A program made the position numbers and the translations under genes. A stretch of 53,551 bases of DNA from an uncultured Clostridia bacterium (GTDB lineage Bacteria > Bacillota > Clostridia > Oscillospirales > Acutalibacteraceae). The stretch is from assembly GCA_946493765.1 (NCBI GenBank), contig CAMMAZ010000008.1, forward strand, positions 1 through 53,551. Direction: 5' to 3'. Of the stretch, positions 1 to 8,528 are shown piece by piece. Within the stretch, counting starts at the first letter, position 1, and each line of letters starts with the position of its first letter. The notes under the pieces were generated by a model. It worked only from the letters and a program-made list of their open reading frames with translations, did no database searches and was not told the DNA's origin.

Positions 1-84
1 CATTCGTCACTTCTTTTTTTATTCTTTTTGTAACACATCTATTGTAAACCTACACGAAAAAAGGGGATTTTGAAAAAATAATGC

Positions 85-113
85 TTGCTTTTTGCAAATG
101 AATGTGCTATAAT
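85..113 (+). promoter_or_regulatory. Promoter of rplS
   Basis: A -10 box TATAAT (108-113) is preceded by a TGC extension (105-107). A partial -35 TTGCTT (85-90) lies exactly 17 bp upstream. Transcription would begin near 120 and give a leader of about 130 nt before rplS. Confidence 0.75.
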
Positions 114-120
114 ACTTAGG

Positions 121-245
121 CTTTTGATTTCACCGAACCTATTCGGGTGGGGTCAGTGCGCGGCAAATTTGCCATAACATTGAAGCGGACAGTCCTCTGC
201 ACGGCACCAAACGGCATGAATGTCTGATAAGAATTAGGAGGAAAG
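121..245 (+). ncRNA. Probable ribosomal protein L19 leader
   Basis: This untranslated leader of about 125 nt lies between the promoter and the rplS start and can form several hairpins. One is near 131-150 (CACCGAA with TTCGGGTG, one bulge). A perfect palindrome GGCAAATTTGCC lies near 162-173, and a GCGGA/TCTGC stem near 184-199. Structured L19 leaders that allow L19 to control its own synthesis are known in Firmicutes, and position and size fit. I infer the family from context; the consensus was not scored. Confidence 0.5.
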
Positions 246-249
246 AAGA

Positions 250-591
250 ATGGACGCATTAAAAAATTTGGTTGCGGATCAGCTGAAAACCGACATGCCG
301 GAAATCAATATCGGCGCGACCGTCCGGGTGCATGTGAAAATCCGCGAAGGTGAGAAGGAAAGAATCCAGGTTTATGAAGGCATTGTGATTGCCAAAAACA
401 ACAGCGGCATCGCGGAAACTTTCACCGTTCGCCGCGTGGCTTATGGCTGCGGCATCGAGCGTGTTTTTCCGGTGCATTCTCCCAACGTCGCAAAGGTTGA
501 GATCGTCAGTCAGGGTAAAGCGCGCAGAAGCAAGCTTTATTATCTGCGTGACCGTGTGGGTAAAGCTGCCAAGTTAAGACAGAAACTGTAA
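250..591 (+). CDS. rplS: 50S ribosomal protein L19
   Basis: The gene encodes ribosomal protein L19 (113 aa, the usual length), which sits at the interface between the 30S and 50S subunits. Family hallmarks seen are the N-terminal segment DALKNLVADQ, GATVRVHVKIREG, the stretch IQVYEGIVIAK, and the C-terminal KARRSKLYYLRDRVGKAAKLRQ. The ATG follows a strong SD (AGGAGGAAAG). The gene has its own promoter and a structured leader and is closed by an intrinsic terminator, so it is probably a single-gene unit. In many Firmicutes rplS sits before lepB and rbgA, as it does here. Confidence 0.98.
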   Translation: MDALKNLVADQLKTDMPEINIGATVRVHVKIREGEKERIQVYEGIVIAKNNSGIAETFTVRRVAYGCGIERVFPVHSPNVAKVEIVSQGKARRSKLYYLRDRVGKAAKLRQKL

Positions 592-610
592 AATTAATAA
601 AATGTTTAAA

Positions 611-644
611 AAAAGGGACGGTTTTTTCGTCCCTTTTGTCTTTT
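611..644 (+). terminator. Intrinsic terminator after rplS
   Basis: A perfect 10-bp stem AAAAGGGACG/CGTCCCTTTT (611-620 and 628-637) with a 7-nt loop is followed by GTCTTTT. It separates rplS from lepB. Confidence 0.9.
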
Positions 645-660
645 CATTTGAAAAAATATA

Positions 661-669
661 TGGTATACT
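661..669 (+). promoter_or_regulatory. Candidate extended -10 promoter of lepB
   Basis: TGG followed by TATACT (664-669) lies between the rplS terminator and lepB. No good -35 hexamer occurs at 17 bp, so the call rests on the extended -10 and on the upstream terminator, which makes a new start necessary. Confidence 0.45.
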
Positions 670-705
670 AAAAGGCAGAAATTTTATTTGATAAGCGGTG
701 ATCTT

Positions 706-1320
706 GTGTCTGAAAATAAAAGTCTTGATGTAAATGCAGCAGAAACGGTAACAGCGCCAAATCCAAAAAAGAAAAAAGCAAAACCTGTGGAAACGGCGTT
801 TGAATGGATCGATTCGCTGGTCGTCGCTATGGTGGCGGTCGTTTTGATCTTCACGTTTTTCCTTGGGAAAGTCAAGGTGGACGGGGAGTCCATGCTGGAC
901 ACGTTGCATGATGCCGACCAATTGCTGATTACCAATTTTAATTATACGCCGAAAGCCGGAGATATCGTGATTGTTTCCAGAAACATTGCGAACAGTCCGG
1001 ATCATTCGGATAATCAGGATACCAAACCGATCGTCAAACGCATTATCGCCGTTGGCGGCGATACCATCAAAATTGAAGACGGTTCGGTTTTTGTCAATGG
1101 CGAGAAGCTGGATGAATCAGAATATGTCAGGACGCAGACTTCACCGGTGGATTTAAAAACCGAGCAGGTCGTGCCGGAAGGGTGCGTGTTTGTCATGGGG
1201 GACAACCGCAACGATTCGCACGACAGCCGGTACAGTGATATCGGGTTTGTCGATGAACGCTATATTCTGGGCAAGGCGTTGATTCGTATTTACCCATTCG
1301 ACCAGATCACGATTTTTTAA
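706..1320 (+). CDS. lepB: Signal peptidase I
   Basis: This type I signal peptidase (204 aa) removes signal peptides from exported proteins at the outer face of the membrane. A Lys-rich cytoplasmic start is followed by one membrane segment (about residues 36-53). The catalytic Ser (about 62) is in GESMLDTL. The general-base Lys (about 111) is in VKRIIAVGGD. Box E reads MGDNRNDSHDSR. I chose the GTG at 706 because GGTGA lies 4 nt upstream; an in-frame TTG at 688 has no SD. rbgA follows 21 nt downstream. Confidence 0.95.
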   Translation: MSENKSLDVNAAETVTAPNPKKKKAKPVETAFEWIDSLVVAMVAVVLIFTFFLGKVKVDGESMLDTLHDADQLLITNFNYTPKAGDIVIVSRNIANSPDHSDNQDTKPIVKRIIAVGGDTIKIEDGSVFVNGEKLDESEYVRTQTSPVDLKTEQVVPEGCVFVMGDNRNDSHDSRYSDIGFVDERYILGKALIRIYPFDQITIF

Positions 1321-1341
1321 AGAAAAACGAAAGGACAGGAT

Positions 1342-2199
1342 ATGGCGGAACAAAATATCCAGTGGTTTCCGGGACATATGGCGAAAACCCGCCGGCTGAT
1401 GCAGGAAAAGCTGCCGCTGATCGATCTGGTGGCGGAAATTATCGATGCCAGGATTCCGGTCAGCAGCAGAAATCCGGAACTGCCGCAATGGGTGAAAAAT
1501 AAACCGCAGATGATTCTGCTGAATAAATGCGACATGGCGGATGCGGCACGCACAGAGGAGTGGGTGCGGCATTTTCGTGTTACAAAAATGCCGGCGATTC
1601 CGATCGACTGCAAGTCCGGAAAAGGATTCGATCAGTTTTTGCCGCTGGTGCGCAGTATTCTGCAAGAGCGTTTGCAGGCGCTGCAGAAAAAAGGTATGGG
1701 CGGCAGAACATTGCGGGTGATGGTCGCCGGTATTCCGAATGTCGGCAAATCTTCTTTTATCAACCGGTTAGCCGGGTCCAACCGGGCAAAGGTGGAAAAC
1801 CGTCCCGGCGTTACCCGCGGCAACCAGTGGTTCATGATCTCCAAAGGCATCGAATTGATGGATACCCCCGGTGTTTTATGGCCGAAATTTGAGGATGAAA
1901 CCGTTGGCGAACACCTGGCGTTTTGCGGATCGATCAAGGACAGCATTTTGGATTTGGAAACATTGGCGGTCCGGTTGATTGCAACTTTATCGGATTTGTA
2001 TCCGCAGGCATTGACCGACCGTTACCGGCTGACCTGTGATGTGAAAACAACCGAACCATACGACGTGCTGTGCGAAATCGGCAAAAACAGGGGCATGAAA
2101 ATCGCCCGGGGCGAGGTGGACACCGAACGTGCGGCAGCTGCTTTGCTCGAAGAATTTCGCAATGCAAAAATCGGCCGGATGACAATTGAACGACCATAA
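1342..2199 (+). CDS. rbgA: Ribosome biogenesis GTPase RbgA (YlqF)
   Basis: RbgA is a circularly permuted GTPase needed for late maturation of the 50S subunit in Firmicutes. The motif order is permuted as expected. G4 (NKCD, about residue 54) and a G5-like DCKSGKG come first. G1 (GIPNVGKSS, about 130) and G3 (DTPG, about 173) come later. An N-terminal WFPGHMAK is typical of the family. Length (285 aa) is normal. The ATG follows AAAGGACAGG. rnhB follows 14 nt later, as in many Firmicutes. Confidence 0.96.
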   Translation: MAEQNIQWFPGHMAKTRRLMQEKLPLIDLVAEIIDARIPVSSRNPELPQWVKNKPQMILLNKCDMADAARTEEWVRHFRVTKMPAIPIDCKSGKGFDQFLPLVRSILQERLQALQKKGMGGRTLRVMVAGIPNVGKSSFINRLAGSNRAKVENRPGVTRGNQWFMISKGIELMDTPGVLWPKFEDETVGEHLAFCGSIKDSILDLETLAVRLIATLSDLYPQALTDRYRLTCDVKTTEPYDVLCEIGKNRGMKIARGEVDTERAAAALLEEFRNAKIGRMTIERP

Positions 2200-2213
2200 A
2201 AGGAAGATGAAAA

Positions 2214-2819
2214 ATGCCGGATGATGCAATTGAAAATGAACTGAGGAAAAAAGGTTATCAAAATATCTGCGGTGTCGACGAAGCGGGCCGCGGTCCGCTT
2301 GCGGGTCCGGTGTGCGCGGCGGCGGTGATCTTGCCGGAACACTGCGACATTCCGGGTCTTAATGATTCCAAAAAACTCAGCGAAAAAAAGCGGGAAGCGC
2401 TTTATGACGTGATTATCAAAAAAGCTGTGGCTTATGGTATCGCGCTGGTCGACAATCATGAAATCGACCGGATTAATATTTTAAACGCAACCTACCGTGC
2501 GATGGAAAGCGCGGTGGGAAAGCTTGGCGTCGCGGCCGATTTTGCGATCATCGACGGCAACCGGCTGCCGGATCGATTGCAGATTCCAATGCAGGCGGTT
2601 GTCAAGGGGGACGCAAAATCCGTTTCGATCGCAGCAGCCTCGATTTTAGCGAAAGTCACAAGAGACCGCCTGATGCTGCAAATGGATGAAATCTATCCGG
2701 TTTATGGCTTTGCAAAGCATAAAGGCTACGGCACGAAGCTGCATTGCGAAATGCTTCTAAAACACGGGGCTTGTGAAATCCACCGGCAGACATTTATCCA
2801 AAAGATTTTGCAGCAGTAG
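2214..2819 (+). CDS. rnhB: Ribonuclease HII
   Basis: RNase HII cuts RNA in RNA-DNA hybrids and removes single ribonucleotides from DNA. The N-terminal GVDEAGRGPLAGPV supplies the first two acidic catalytic residues (DE near residue 20). The third is in IIDGNRLP, and the block GDAKSVSIAAASILAKVTRD is diagnostic. Length is 201 aa. The ATG lies 9 nt after AAGGA. It is part of a compact run rbgA-rnhB-yraN. Confidence 0.96.
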   Translation: MPDDAIENELRKKGYQNICGVDEAGRGPLAGPVCAAAVILPEHCDIPGLNDSKKLSEKKREALYDVIIKKAVAYGIALVDNHEIDRINILNATYRAMESAVGKLGVAADFAIIDGNRLPDRLQIPMQAVVKGDAKSVSIAAASILAKVTRDRLMLQMDEIYPVYGFAKHKGYGTKLHCEMLLKHGACEIHRQTFIQKILQQ

Positions 2820-2828
2820 GGGGCGGCA

Positions 2829-3218
2829 GTGAAGTCAAAAGCAACAGGCAGAAATGGCGAAATGGCGGCGGCGCTGTTTTTGAAGAAAAAAGGCTATGCA
2901 ATCGAATGCATGAATTATCATTCCAGATTCGGTGAAATAGATATTATTGCAACCGACGGTTCATATACTGTGTTTGTGGAAGTGAAAACCAGAACGCAGG
3001 GAGCCAAAATCTGTGCGCGGGAAAGCGTAGATGTGCACAAAAGGAATCGTATTTTGCGAACGGCGATGTGTTATCTTGGTGCGAACGCGGAAAGTCGGAA
3101 CCTGCGGTTTGACGTTATTGAGGTTTATATCAGGGATAAAACCGATTTTGAGATTTTAAAAATCAACCATATCGAGAATGCATTTGATGCGGAGGCGTTT
3201 GATCGTGCGTTATTTTGA
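2829..3218 (+). CDS. yraN: YraN/UPF0102 family nuclease-like protein
   Basis: This small protein (129 aa) has the PD-(D/E)xK-like core of the UPF0102 family: GRNGEMAAALFLKKKGY, then RFGEIDII and VFVEVKTRT, giving the conserved E, D, E and K. The cellular role of the family is not well established. It very often sits beside rnhB, as here. The GTG start follows an AGGGGGCGG stretch, and the 3' end overlaps the next gene by 14 nt. Confidence 0.9.
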   Translation: MKSKATGRNGEMAAALFLKKKGYAIECMNYHSRFGEIDIIATDGSYTVFVEVKTRTQGAKICARESVDVHKRNRILRTAMCYLGANAESRNLRFDVIEVYIRDKTDFEILKINHIENAFDAEAFDRALF

Positions 3219-4068
3219 CATGCATTGCGACACGTTGAGCCGTTGTGCGGACGCGGGGGAAAAGGTGGAAGAGAACCCGTTTGATCTGGATGTGCAGCGG
3301 TTGACATGTTTTTCAACTTGTGTGCAGGTGTTTGCAGCGTTTATTCATGATGATTACAAGGCACAAGCGGCAAAAGAACGGTTTGACCAGTTAGAGCGGC
3401 TTTACCGGCAAACGGATTTTTCGGGGATCACGCCGGTGCTGTCGATCGAAAATCTCAGCTGTTTAAACGGCGATGTCGACGCGGTTTACCGGATGAAAGA
3501 AAAAGGCGTTCAAATCGCGTCGCTTGTCTGGAACGGAGATAACGGCATCGCCGGCGGCGTGGACGGCAACAGCGGAATAACGCCGTTTGGAAAAGAAGTT
3601 GTGCACGCGCTGGAGGAAACGGGCATTGTCATCGATGTTTCGCATTTGAATGAAAAGAGCTTTTATGATCTTGAAAAAGTCGCAACCAAACCGTTTGTCG
3701 CCACCCATTCTAATGTAAAAAGCATCTGTGGGCATAAACGCAACTTGACCGACGATCAGATTCGCGTAATTTTTGAGCACGGCGGTGTTGTGGGACTGAA
3801 TTTTTATTCTTTGTTTTTGGGAAAACGCCGGCGGGAATATGATGATGTGCTGCGGCATATCGAACATTTTTTGCAGCTTTGCGGCGAAGATCATATTGGA
3901 TTGGGCACCGATTTTGACGGCGCGGATTTTGACGAACGGTTCAGCGGCGTGCAGAAAATGCCGTTGTTTTATGAATATTTAACAAAAAAATTGTCCCGAA
4001 CCTTGGCGGACAAAATCTTTTTTGAGAATTGCAATGATTTTTTCAAAATCATTTTGACAAACAATTGA
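3205..4068 (+). CDS. M19 family (renal dipeptidase-like) metallopeptidase
   Basis: The protein resembles zinc-dependent membrane dipeptidase family enzymes that cleave dipeptides, including ones with a D-residue. Seen are DMHCDTL near the N-terminus (first metal ligands), the bridging Glu in LSIENLSC, DVSHLNEKS, the His of ATHSNVK and GLGTDFDG near the C-terminus. At 287 aa it is somewhat short for the family. No signal peptide is visible, so it is probably cytoplasmic. I placed the start at GTG 3205 because GGAGG lies 9 nt upstream inside yraN. Substrate is unknown. Confidence 0.88.
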   Translation: MRYFDMHCDTLSRCADAGEKVEENPFDLDVQRLTCFSTCVQVFAAFIHDDYKAQAAKERFDQLERLYRQTDFSGITPVLSIENLSCLNGDVDAVYRMKEKGVQIASLVWNGDNGIAGGVDGNSGITPFGKEVVHALEETGIVIDVSHLNEKSFYDLEKVATKPFVATHSNVKSICGHKRNLTDDQIRVIFEHGGVVGLNFYSLFLGKRRREYDDVLRHIEHFLQLCGEDHIGLGTDFDGADFDERFSGVQKMPLFYEYLTKKLSRTLADKIFFENCNDFFKIILTNN

Positions 4069-4082
4069 TTATCGTTTAGAAT
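4054..4082 (+). promoter_or_regulatory. Promoter of thrC
   Basis: A perfect -35 TTGACA (4054-4059) and -10 TAGAAT (4077-4082) are spaced 17 bp. The -35 lies inside the last codons of the dipeptidase gene. Confidence 0.85.
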
Positions 4083-4132
4083 AAAATAGAAATTTATGCA
4101 CCGGCGATAAGCCGTGAAAGGATTGTTAAAAC

Positions 4133-5617
4133 ATGCGTTTTACCAGCACAAGAGCAAAAAAAGATGTGGAATCGGCAACAGCGATCTGCCAGGGCCTTTC
4201 GGATGAAGGCGGTCTTTTCGTTCCGCAGTCGTTTCCAAAGATTTCAGACCAGTTGATTGAAAAGTTATGTCAATCGGATTATCAGCAACGAGCGTTTGAA
4301 ATTTTGAAATTGTATTTAACGGATTTTACCGATGATGAAATCCGTTATTGTGTGCATGGCGCATATGAAAATAAATTTGATGATAATAACCCCGCTCCGC
4401 TCAAAGCAGTGTTTGGAAATGCAAATCTTTTGGAATTGTGGCATGGACCGACTTGCGCATTTAAAGATATGGCGCTGCAGCTGCTGCCTTATTTGCTGAC
4501 AAAGTCGGCTGCTAAAGTGTCGGACGGCAAAACCATGGTGATTCTGGTCGCAACCTCCGGCGATACCGGGAAAGCGGCGCTGGACGGATTTGCAGATGTG
4601 GAAAACACCAAGATCATTGTGTTTTATCCGGAAGACGGCGTCAGCCCGATGCAAAAACGCCAGATGACGACGCAGGAAGGTCAGAATGTGGCGGTTTGCG
4701 CCATCAAAGGCAATTTTGACGATGCCCAGACCGGTGTGAAAGCCATTTTCGGCGATCAGGACATGAAAGCCTATCTGGCAAACAAAAACATGGAATTTTC
4801 ATCGGCGAATTCTATTAATTTCGGCCGTTTGGTGCCGCAGGTGGTTTATTATGTGTCGGCGTATTGCGACCTGATCAACAGCGGAAAAATCAAAAAAGGC
4901 GAAACGTTCAACGTGGTCGTGCCGACCGGGAACTTCGGCAACATTCTGGCGGCGTTCTATGCAAAGCAGATGGGTATTCCGATTGGAAAACTGATCTGCG
5001 CATCCAATAAAAACAATGTGTTGACTGATTTTATCGAGACCGGCATTTATGATAAGAACCGGCAGTTTTTCACCACCGTTTCTCCGTCGATGGATATTTT
5101 GATTTCCAGCAATCTGGAACGTCTGCTGTATCATTTATACAACGGAGATACAAAGACGGTCGGCGGGTTGATGCAGGCGCTCAAAGCGGAGGGCACTTAT
5201 CGGGTATCCGATGAAGTCTTGCAGAAAATCAAAGCGGACTTTTTCGGCGGCTACTGTGATGAGCAGGAAACACAAAAAACGATCCATGAACTGTTCACAA
5301 AATATCACTATCTGTGCGACACGCACACAGCGGTCGCTGTGAAGGTGTATAATGATTATGTGGCAAAAACCGGTGACCAGACGCAAACGGTTATTGCATC
5401 CACTGCGTCGCCCTACAAATTTGCGGCGAGTGTTTTGCCCTGCGTGACCGGCGACGATCTGCCGGCAGATGATTTTGAAAAGGTGGAGCTGTTGTCCCGT
5501 CTCACCGGCACTGCGATTCCGGCACCGTTAGCGGCGCTTCAAACCAAACCTGTTTTGCATAAAACCTGTTGCGAAAAGCAGGAAATGGGCGCATTCATCA
5601 AATCGTTTTTAAATTAA
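4133..5617 (+). CDS. thrC: Threonine synthase
   Basis: Threonine synthase is a PLP enzyme converting O-phosphohomoserine to threonine. The long form (494 aa) starts with the Thr_synth_N region (STRAKKDVESATAICQGLSD). The PLP lysine is in HGPTCAFKDMA (about residue 111). The phosphate/PLP-binding loops VATSGDTGKAALDGF and VPTGNFGNILAAFYAK are intact. The ATG lies 10 nt after AAAGGA. It has its own promoter and terminator, so it is probably monocistronic. No homoserine pathway genes are nearby. Confidence 0.96.
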   Translation: MRFTSTRAKKDVESATAICQGLSDEGGLFVPQSFPKISDQLIEKLCQSDYQQRAFEILKLYLTDFTDDEIRYCVHGAYENKFDDNNPAPLKAVFGNANLLELWHGPTCAFKDMALQLLPYLLTKSAAKVSDGKTMVILVATSGDTGKAALDGFADVENTKIIVFYPEDGVSPMQKRQMTTQEGQNVAVCAIKGNFDDAQTGVKAIFGDQDMKAYLANKNMEFSSANSINFGRLVPQVVYYVSAYCDLINSGKIKKGETFNVVVPTGNFGNILAAFYAKQMGIPIGKLICASNKNNVLTDFIETGIYDKNRQFFTTVSPSMDILISSNLERLLYHLYNGDTKTVGGLMQALKAEGTYRVSDEVLQKIKADFFGGYCDEQETQKTIHELFTKYHYLCDTHTAVAVKVYNDYVAKTGDQTQTVIASTASPYKFAASVLPCVTGDDLPADDFEKVELLSRLTGTAIPAPLAALQTKPVLHKTCCEKQEMGAFIKSFLN

Positions 5618-5623
5618 GAAAAA

Positions 5624-5664
5624 ATAACGGCTTATTGTAAAGTAAGCCGTTATAACTATTTTTA
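5624..5664 (+). terminator. Intrinsic terminator after thrC
   Basis: An 11-bp perfect stem (5624-5634 with 5643-5653) and an 8-nt loop are followed by AACTATTTTT. The T-run is interrupted, so termination may be partial and the phosphoesterase could be expressed by read-through. Confidence 0.75.
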
Positions 5665-5678
5665 AAAGAGGTGAAAGT

Positions 5679-6362
5679 GTGTCGGTTTTTGTGATTGCGG
5701 ATTTGCATTTATCTTTGGCAACCGAAAAATCCATGACCGTTTTCAACGGCTGGGAGAATTATGTGGAACGGATCCAGACCAATTGGAATCGAATTGTGTC
5801 GCCGGAGGATACCGTTGTGCTGCCGGGAGATATTTCCTGGGCAATGCATATCACCGAAACTTATAAAGATTTTGCATTTATTCACCGGCTGCCGGGACAG
5901 AAGATCATTTTAAAGGGCAATCACGATTACTGGTGGACTTCCATGACAAAGATGAATAAGTATCTTGCAGAGTGCGGATTCGATACCATTCATCTTTTGC
6001 ACAACAATTGCTACACAGCGGGAAAAATTGCGATTTGCGGCAGCCGCGGCTGGTTTTTTGACGATGCGGATAAAAAAATCCTCAACCGGGAGGTCGGCCG
6101 GATCCGCACTTCCATCCAGGCAGCTGTGCAGACAGGGCTGGAACCGGTCTTGTTTTTGCACTATCCGCCGGTCACTGTCGACGCGGTATGCGATGAGATT
6201 CTGGATGTCATGCAGGAATTCGGGATCCGTCGCTGTTATTATGGGCATATTCACAAGGCCGGCAGTTATAAGGTGGTCAACGGCAGCTGCCGCGGCGTGG
6301 AATTTCGGTGTGTGAGCAGCGATATGGTCGGTTTTGTGCCGCAGCTTGTGCGGGATTATTAA
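5679..6362 (+). CDS. Calcineurin-like metallophosphoesterase
   Basis: The 227-aa protein has the five metallophosphoesterase motifs: DLH near residue 8, LPGDISW, LKGNHDYWW, LHYPP and YGHIH. These build a two-metal active site that hydrolyses phosphomono- or phosphodiesters. Substrate is not predictable from sequence. No signal peptide is present. The GTG start follows GAGGTGAAA. It lies between thrC and tig and appears unrelated to either. Confidence 0.88.
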   Translation: MSVFVIADLHLSLATEKSMTVFNGWENYVERIQTNWNRIVSPEDTVVLPGDISWAMHITETYKDFAFIHRLPGQKIILKGNHDYWWTSMTKMNKYLAECGFDTIHLLHNNCYTAGKIAICGSRGWFFDDADKKILNREVGRIRTSIQAAVQTGLEPVLFLHYPPVTVDAVCDEILDVMQEFGIRRCYYGHIHKAGSYKVVNGSCRGVEFRCVSSDMVGFVPQLVRDY

Positions 6363-6433
6363 AAATCCACAAACGAATACCAGAAAAAAAGCTAAAATTT
6401 TTCAAAAAATATGTAGTAATATTGAAAAGAATA

Positions 6434-6442
6434 TGCTATAAT
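6434..6442 (+). promoter_or_regulatory. Extended -10 promoter of tig
   Basis: TGC followed by a consensus TATAAT (6437-6442). No clear -35 is present at 17 bp; a TTGAAA at 6422 is too close. The leader up to tig is about 70 nt and holds a small GGGGAGTTTCCCT hairpin. Confidence 0.65.
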
Positions 6443-6518
6443 ATGTGCTAAATGCTGAGATTATAATTGCCGTTAGTGCGGTTAAGGGGAGTTTCCCTGA
6501 TAAGAAAGGATGTAGACA

Positions 6519-7841
6519 ATGAGCTTAAAATCTTCCAACAAGGTGGACACAAACCGTTATGAGCTTGTGATCACGATCGATGAGGAAACCTTTAAAAAGG
6601 CCTGTGATGAGGCATTCAAAAAAAATATTAAATCCTTGAACGTACCGGGATTCAGAAGAGGAAAGGCTCCCAAGGGTATTGTTGAAAAAATGTATGGGGA
6701 AGATGTTTTTTATAATGAAGCATTTGAATCGGTTTATCCGGGCGCGATCGATGATGCTGCCGAGGAGGCAAATGTTGAAATCGTGGACTTTAACGATGTG
6801 GAATTTCATCTGATTTCGATGGATAAATCCGGCGTTGAATTTTCCGTGAAAGTGACCGTGAAACCGGAAGTGGAAATCGGGGAATACAAAGGCCTCAAAG
6901 CACAAAAACCATCTGTGGAACCGACCGAAGAAGATGTGCAGCAGGAAATCGACCGTTTGCGGGAACGCAATTCCAGAATGGTATCTGTGGAAGACCGCGC
7001 GGCGCAAAATGATGATATCGTTGTTTTCGATTTTGAAGGGTCGATCGATGGAAAGCCTTTTGAAGGCGGCAAAGCAGAGAGTTACTCTTTGAAACTGGGT
7101 TCCGGCCAGTTTATCCCGGGCTTTGAGGAACAGATCGTCGGACATAACACAGATGATGAATTCGACGTCAACGTCACATTCCCGGAGGATTACCACGCGG
7201 AAGAACTCAAGGGCAAGGAAGCCGTTTTCAAATGCAAACTGCATGAGATCAAAATGCGCGAACTGCCGGAAGTGGACGACGAATTTGCAAAGGATGTCAG
7301 CGAATTCGACACACTTGACGCATTAAAAGAAGATATCAAGGCAAAAACAAAAGAACGCAAGGAAAAAGAAGCGGATACCGCAGTGGAATCCGAACTGATC
7401 GAAGCGTTAATTAAGGATTTTAAAGCGGAAATTCCGCAGGCAATGATCGACACAAAGGTCAACGACAATCTGCGCGATTTTGATTATTCCTTGCAGATGC
7501 AGGGCTTGAATCTGCAGCAGTATATGCAGTATATGAACCTGACCCTCGATCAGTTAAAAGAAAATTATAAGGAACAGTCGGAAAAACAAGTGAAGATCCG
7601 TTTGGCGCTTGAAAAGGTCGCACAGCTGGAAAACATCGTCCCGACTGCGGAAGATGTCGACATGCAGTATAAAGAATATGCCGATATGTATAAGATGGAC
7701 GAGGCGAAAGTCAGAGCAGCGATTCCGGAAAAAGAACTTGTCAAAGATCTAGCAGTGAAAAAGGCGTCGGAACTGATCAAGGAAAACGCAAAAATCACAG
7801 ATGCCCCGGCTAAGAAAGATTCAGATAAGAAAGAAGAATAA
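6519..7841 (+). CDS. tig: Trigger factor
   Basis: Trigger factor is the ribosome-bound chaperone and peptidyl-prolyl isomerase that meets nascent chains at the exit tunnel. The ribosome-binding signature GFRRGKAPKG is at about residue 43. The FKBP-type domain (about 150-240) includes DFEGSIDGKPFEGG and GSGQFIPGFEEQIVG. The C-terminal chaperone domain is helical, and the tail is Lys-rich. Length (440 aa) is normal. The ATG follows AAGAAAGGATG. Its position before clpP-clpX is conserved in many bacteria. Confidence 0.97.
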   Translation: MSLKSSNKVDTNRYELVITIDEETFKKACDEAFKKNIKSLNVPGFRRGKAPKGIVEKMYGEDVFYNEAFESVYPGAIDDAAEEANVEIVDFNDVEFHLISMDKSGVEFSVKVTVKPEVEIGEYKGLKAQKPSVEPTEEDVQQEIDRLRERNSRMVSVEDRAAQNDDIVVFDFEGSIDGKPFEGGKAESYSLKLGSGQFIPGFEEQIVGHNTDDEFDVNVTFPEDYHAEELKGKEAVFKCKLHEIKMRELPEVDDEFAKDVSEFDTLDALKEDIKAKTKERKEKEADTAVESELIEALIKDFKAEIPQAMIDTKVNDNLRDFDYSLQMQGLNLQQYMQYMNLTLDQLKENYKEQSEKQVKIRLALEKVAQLENIVPTAEDVDMQYKEYADMYKMDEAKVRAAIPEKELVKDLAVKKASELIKENAKITDAPAKKDSDKKEE

Positions 7842-7845
7842 AAAA

Positions 7846-7891
7846 GGTGATTATAACAGTTTTGGTGTGTCAACACTAAAACTGTTTCACC
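7846..7891 (+). terminator. Stem-loop between tig and clpP
   Basis: A 14-bp arm pair (7855-7868 with 7873-7886, one G-U) around a 4-nt loop can be lengthened by GGTGA/TCACC (7846-7850, 7887-7891). There is no strong T-run after it, so it may be an attenuator, a processing site or an mRNA-stabilising element rather than a full terminator. Confidence 0.55.
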
Positions 7892-7934
7892 ATTTATTTC
7901 ATAAGAAAAAATTCAATTGAAAGGATGATTTGCA

Positions 7935-8516
7935 GTGAGTTTAGTACCATATGTCGTTGAACAGACCAGCAGAGGAGAACGCTCCTATGATATTTTTTCC
8001 CGTCTTTTGAATGACCGGATCATCGTTTTGTCAGATGAGGTGAACGATACCACGGCAAGTGTTGTGATCGCGCAATTGTTGTATCTGGAAGGGCAGGATC
8101 GCAACAAAGATATCAGCTTATATATCAACAGCCCGGGCGGTTCGGTGACCTCCGGTCTTGCGATCTATGATACGATGAACTATATCCAGTGCGATGTTTC
8201 GACCATTTGCATGGGTATGGCGGCATCGATGGGCGCATTTTTGCTGTCGAGCGGGGCGAAAGGCAAACGATTGGCACTGCCCAATGCGGAAATCATGATC
8301 CATCAGCCGTTGGGACAGACCAAAGGACAGGCGACGGATATTTTGATCCATGCCAATCACATTGAAAAAACAAGGGAAAGACTCAATCAAATTTTGGCGA
8401 AAAACAGCGGTCAGCCGATCGAAAAGATTCGTATCGATACCGAAAGAGATAATTTCCTGTCCGCCGCTGAAGCCGCGGAATACGGTCTGATCGACAAGGT
8501 GATTGAAAAACGCTGA
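7935..8516 (+). CDS. clpP: ATP-dependent Clp protease proteolytic subunit
   Basis: ClpP forms the tetradecameric serine protease chamber fed by ClpX or other Clp ATPases. The catalytic triad is visible: Ser98 in GMAASMGAF, His123 in MIHQPLG and Asp172 in RDNFLSA. The protein is 193 aa, starts [17 protein letters not shown], and looks mature without a long propeptide. The start is GTG at 7935 after AAAGGATG. clpX follows 12 nt downstream. Confidence 0.98.
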   Translation: MSLVPYVVEQTSRGERSYDIFSRLLNDRIIVLSDEVNDTTASVVIAQLLYLEGQDRNKDISLYINSPGGSVTSGLAIYDTMNYIQCDVSTICMGMAASMGAFLLSSGAKGKRLALPNAEIMIHQPLGQTKGQATDILIHANHIEKTRERLNQILAKNSGQPIEKIRIDTERDNFLSAAEAAEYGLIDKVIEKR

Positions 8517-8528
8517 TAGGGGGTTTAT

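Noticed and set aside
1..60. A CAT at positions 1-3 could be the ATG of a minus-strand gene leaving the window, with AGAAG upstream.
   Set aside because: Only the start codon would be inside the window, so no coding sequence can be examined.
6525..7244. A 239-codon open frame antisense to tig.
   Set aside because: It lies wholly opposite a well-conserved gene, has no SD and no recognisable motif; it is a shadow of codon bias.
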